A stretch of 64,000 nucleotides of DNA from Trypanosoma brucei gambiense DAL972 (Eukaryota; Euglenozoa; Kinetoplastea; Trypanosomatida; Trypanosomatidae). The translations under genes and the position numbers were made by a program. The notes beneath the pieces are model-generated. The model made no database searches. It saw nothing but the letters and a program-made list of their open reading frames with translations, and was not told the origin of the DNA. Positions 62,550-64,000 of this stretch are shown here, piece after piece. The stretch covers positions 2,914,001 through 2,978,000 of the forward strand of contig NC_026743.1 of assembly GCF_000210295.1 (NCBI RefSeq), read 5' to 3'. Each line of letters starts with the position of its first letter. Position 1 is the first letter of the stretch.

Positions 62550-63974
62550 TTACCTCGCGTATGGCCAATTTAAAGGAACAGTGCCATCGTGTCCGGGTAT
62601 TTGAGAGTTGTATAACTGCCATACATCCCCCAACGGCTGCGGCCGTGGCTGTTGAATGGTTCCGGTGCAACGTCGCTGCCCTGCGCCAAGAGTTACCACC
62701 GTGCTCAAAAACGAGCCATCAAAAACAGGTTGAACCGCCACCGCTTCAGCAGCACCACGGGGGAGGAAAAGTAACGTTCCCACCGCAGCGGGATCATCCA
62801 ACTGAGGAGACGGAGCAACGGTAATTGTCCGCGGAGTCGCTGCCTGTTGTGCCATGATGGAGACAAGTTGTGAGAGAAGAGTATTCATTTGATCTTGTGG
62901 AACTGTTCTGCCCGTTGTAGCGGAAGCATATCCAGTGCCGCAAACTCCCGCTGTTCTTAATGCGGCAAGTATTTCTTGGGTATTGGTGTCTCCCATTGGC
63001 GGTGTAGTGGCGGAGGGGCTACGTGGCCCTGAAGTTGGCTTCTGAGAGGCTTTTTGTGGGAGACCACATGTTCCATTTAATCCTTGCCGAAGCGCCATTT
63101 GCACAACGGGACTTGGTTCAAAGGAGGGTGAACTAACGTTGGGCACCCACCCGGATCCTCCATCGTGTCGACCTTCTTCTGGTGCTTTCCTCATCCCTGC
63201 GCTATGTTCTTCTTTATTGAAACCGCTGCCGTTATTTCCAACGACACTCTTTTTCCCCTTGATATTGTTGGAGTGCTGAGGAGATATGCATGCTGAGGCA
63301 TTTGGTTCAGCAACAACCTTTGGTGCACGCTTGAAGGCACCTTGTGCGTTTGGGTCAACGCAAACAACATGGATAAAATTGCATCGTTCCCCAGTAAAAC
63401 AGGTTTGGTTCGTTTCAAAGTACTTGCAGCGGATCAGCGGCTCAGCAATGTCATGACGGGCACAAGCTCCGCGCGTGTTAAGAACTTGTTCACTGGGGAT
63501 TAAATTTACGGTAGTCATATCAGCGGAAAGAACCTCCAAAACTTCTCCGGCTGGTAGCCGTTCGTATGTACATTCACTCTCGTGGCGCCATATGTAATTC
63601 ACATGAATGGGATGCGTCTCCAACGTGTTGTAATCAACATCGGCATGAACAAATTTGCAACCGCTACCCATGGTGCATGAACTCGGCTCATATGATTTAT
63701 AATTGCGGCAGGCCACCAACCGGGTAATATTCAACCGTGCTGATGGCATGTGCACTATGAGATGTGAAGGAACCTCATACAAACACTTAAACTCGGCGTC
63801 AAATACTTTTGTTAAATTAGCATTCGCACAGTTCTCGGTGCTGACACTCAACGGAAAATTTGTGCTTCCACACAACTCATTGCTTTGTTTCCATTGTTCC
63901 CAAATTTCATCAATTGCCCACATCGGCAACAACTCGTTGTCCATACTGTCCCCCTCGATAATATCCATCGTCAT
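62550..63974 (-). CDS. CCCH zinc-finger protein (two fingers), probable RNA-binding
   Basis: A 474-residue protein from the ATG at 63974. Two CCCH fingers are visible: the first at about 89-110 with Cys89, Cys100, Cys106 and His110 (C-x10-C-x5-C-x3-H, slightly wide), and the second at about 183-202 with Cys183, Cys192, Cys198 and His202 (a classical C-x8-C-x5-C-x3-H). The carboxy half is Gly/Ser/Pro/Gln-rich and disordered, and ends with a Gln/Pro-rich tail. T. brucei has many CCCH proteins that bind mRNAs and control stability or translation; several are encoded in this part of chromosome 10 as I recall, but I cannot assign the number. A long 3' UTR follows. Confidence 0.9.
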   Translation of the reverse strand: MTMDIIEGDSMDNELLPMWAIDEIWEQWKQSNELCGSTNFPLSVSTENCANANLTKVFDAEFKCLYEVPSHLIVHMPSARLNITRLVACRNYKSYEPSSCTMGSGCKFVHADVDYNTLETHPIHVNYIWRHESECTYERLPAGEVLEVLSADMTTVNLIPSEQVLNTRGACARHDIAEPLIRCKYFETNQTCFTGERCNFIHVVCVDPNAQGAFKRAPKVVAEPNASACISPQHSNNIKGKKSVVGNNGSGFNKEEHSAGMRKAPEEGRHDGGSGWVPNVSSPSFEPSPVVQMALRQGLNGTCGLPQKASQKPTSGPRSPSATTPPMGDTNTQEILAALRTAGVCGTGYASATTGRTVPQDQMNTLLSQLVSIMAQQAATPRTITVAPSPQLDDPAAVGTLLFLPRGAAEAVAVQPVFDGSFLSTVVTLGAGQRRCTGTIQQPRPQPLGDVWQLYNSQIPGHDGTVPLNWPYAR

Positions 63975-64000
63975 CCAGTGGGTCGGGAGGTGTTACAACC

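Larger units (their letters stand above)
1..64000 (-). other. Single directional gene cluster (polycistronic unit)
   Basis: Every gene accepted here is read from the minus strand and uninterrupted by introns. In kinetoplastids such arrays are transcribed as one long precursor and separated by trans-splicing and polyadenylation, so individual promoters are not expected. No strand switch is seen within the window, so no transcription start or stop region can be placed. The only hints of plus-strand coding are degenerate stretches in the 15.3-20.8 kb block. Confidence 0.85.

Overview
The window looks like nuclear DNA of an African trypanosome, most probably Trypanosoma brucei. All 19 protein genes I accept lie on the minus strand. 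None shows an intron, they are separated by AT-rich spacers full of polypyrimidine/polypurine tracts and microsatellites, and short polypyrimidine-AG acceptors for spliced-leader trans-splicing precede several ATGs. This is the layout of a kinetoplastid directional gene cluster (polycistronic unit). From memory, and not checked, the order PUF2, PDH E1-alpha, HSP110 matches T. brucei chromosome 10.

Layout in plus coordinates (transcription runs right to left): 62.5-64.0 kb, a two-finger CCCH protein; 56.9-59.6, a long coiled-coil protein; 53.8-56.3, an HSP110 chaperone; 51.7-52.9, pyruvate dehydrogenase E1-alpha; 49.5-50.5, a single-span mitochondrial protein; 48.6-49.1, ribosomal protein eL34; 46.7-48.3, an unrecognised disordered protein; 41.4-43.9, a Pumilio/PUF protein; 34.8-41.4, an exceptional 6.5-kb gene-free stretch; 32.9-34.8, a J-domain protein; 31.1-31.7, a probably myristoylated EF-hand protein; 27.2-30.5, a non-canonical nucleotidyltransferase; 23.9-25.6, a HEN1-type small-RNA methyltransferase; 20.8-23.6, a WDR60-like dynein-2 intermediate chain with five near-identical 138-bp repeats; 15.3-20.8, a gene-free and apparently degenerate block, possibly an old retroelement; 14.4-15.3, a TraB/PrgY-like protein; 11.5-12.5, a C-terminally short NDUFS1-like complex I subunit; 10.0-10.5, a DPH4-type J protein; 7.3-9.8, a mitochondrial repeat protein; 4.1-6.8, a P-type H+-ATPase; 1-0.5, the amino end of a possibly kinesin-like protein.

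The genes do not form one pathway, which is normal for trypanosome clusters. Themes recur: mRNA fate (PUF, CCCH, nucleotidyltransferase, HEN1), mitochondrial function (PDH, NDUFS1 and two unknown imported proteins), chaperones (HSP110, two J proteins), translation (eL34, diphthamide synthesis) and the flagellum (dynein-2). Control is expected mainly through 3' UTRs, so the very long spacers after the PUF and CCCH genes deserve attention.

The clearest genomic oddity is the H+-ATPase gene. It is flanked on both sides by short, nearly identical fragments of itself that overlap each other by exactly 27 bp, the footprint of a collapsed or rearranged tandem array. I saw no tRNA, rRNA, CRISPR array or bacterial-type operon, and no convincing wholly new biological system.
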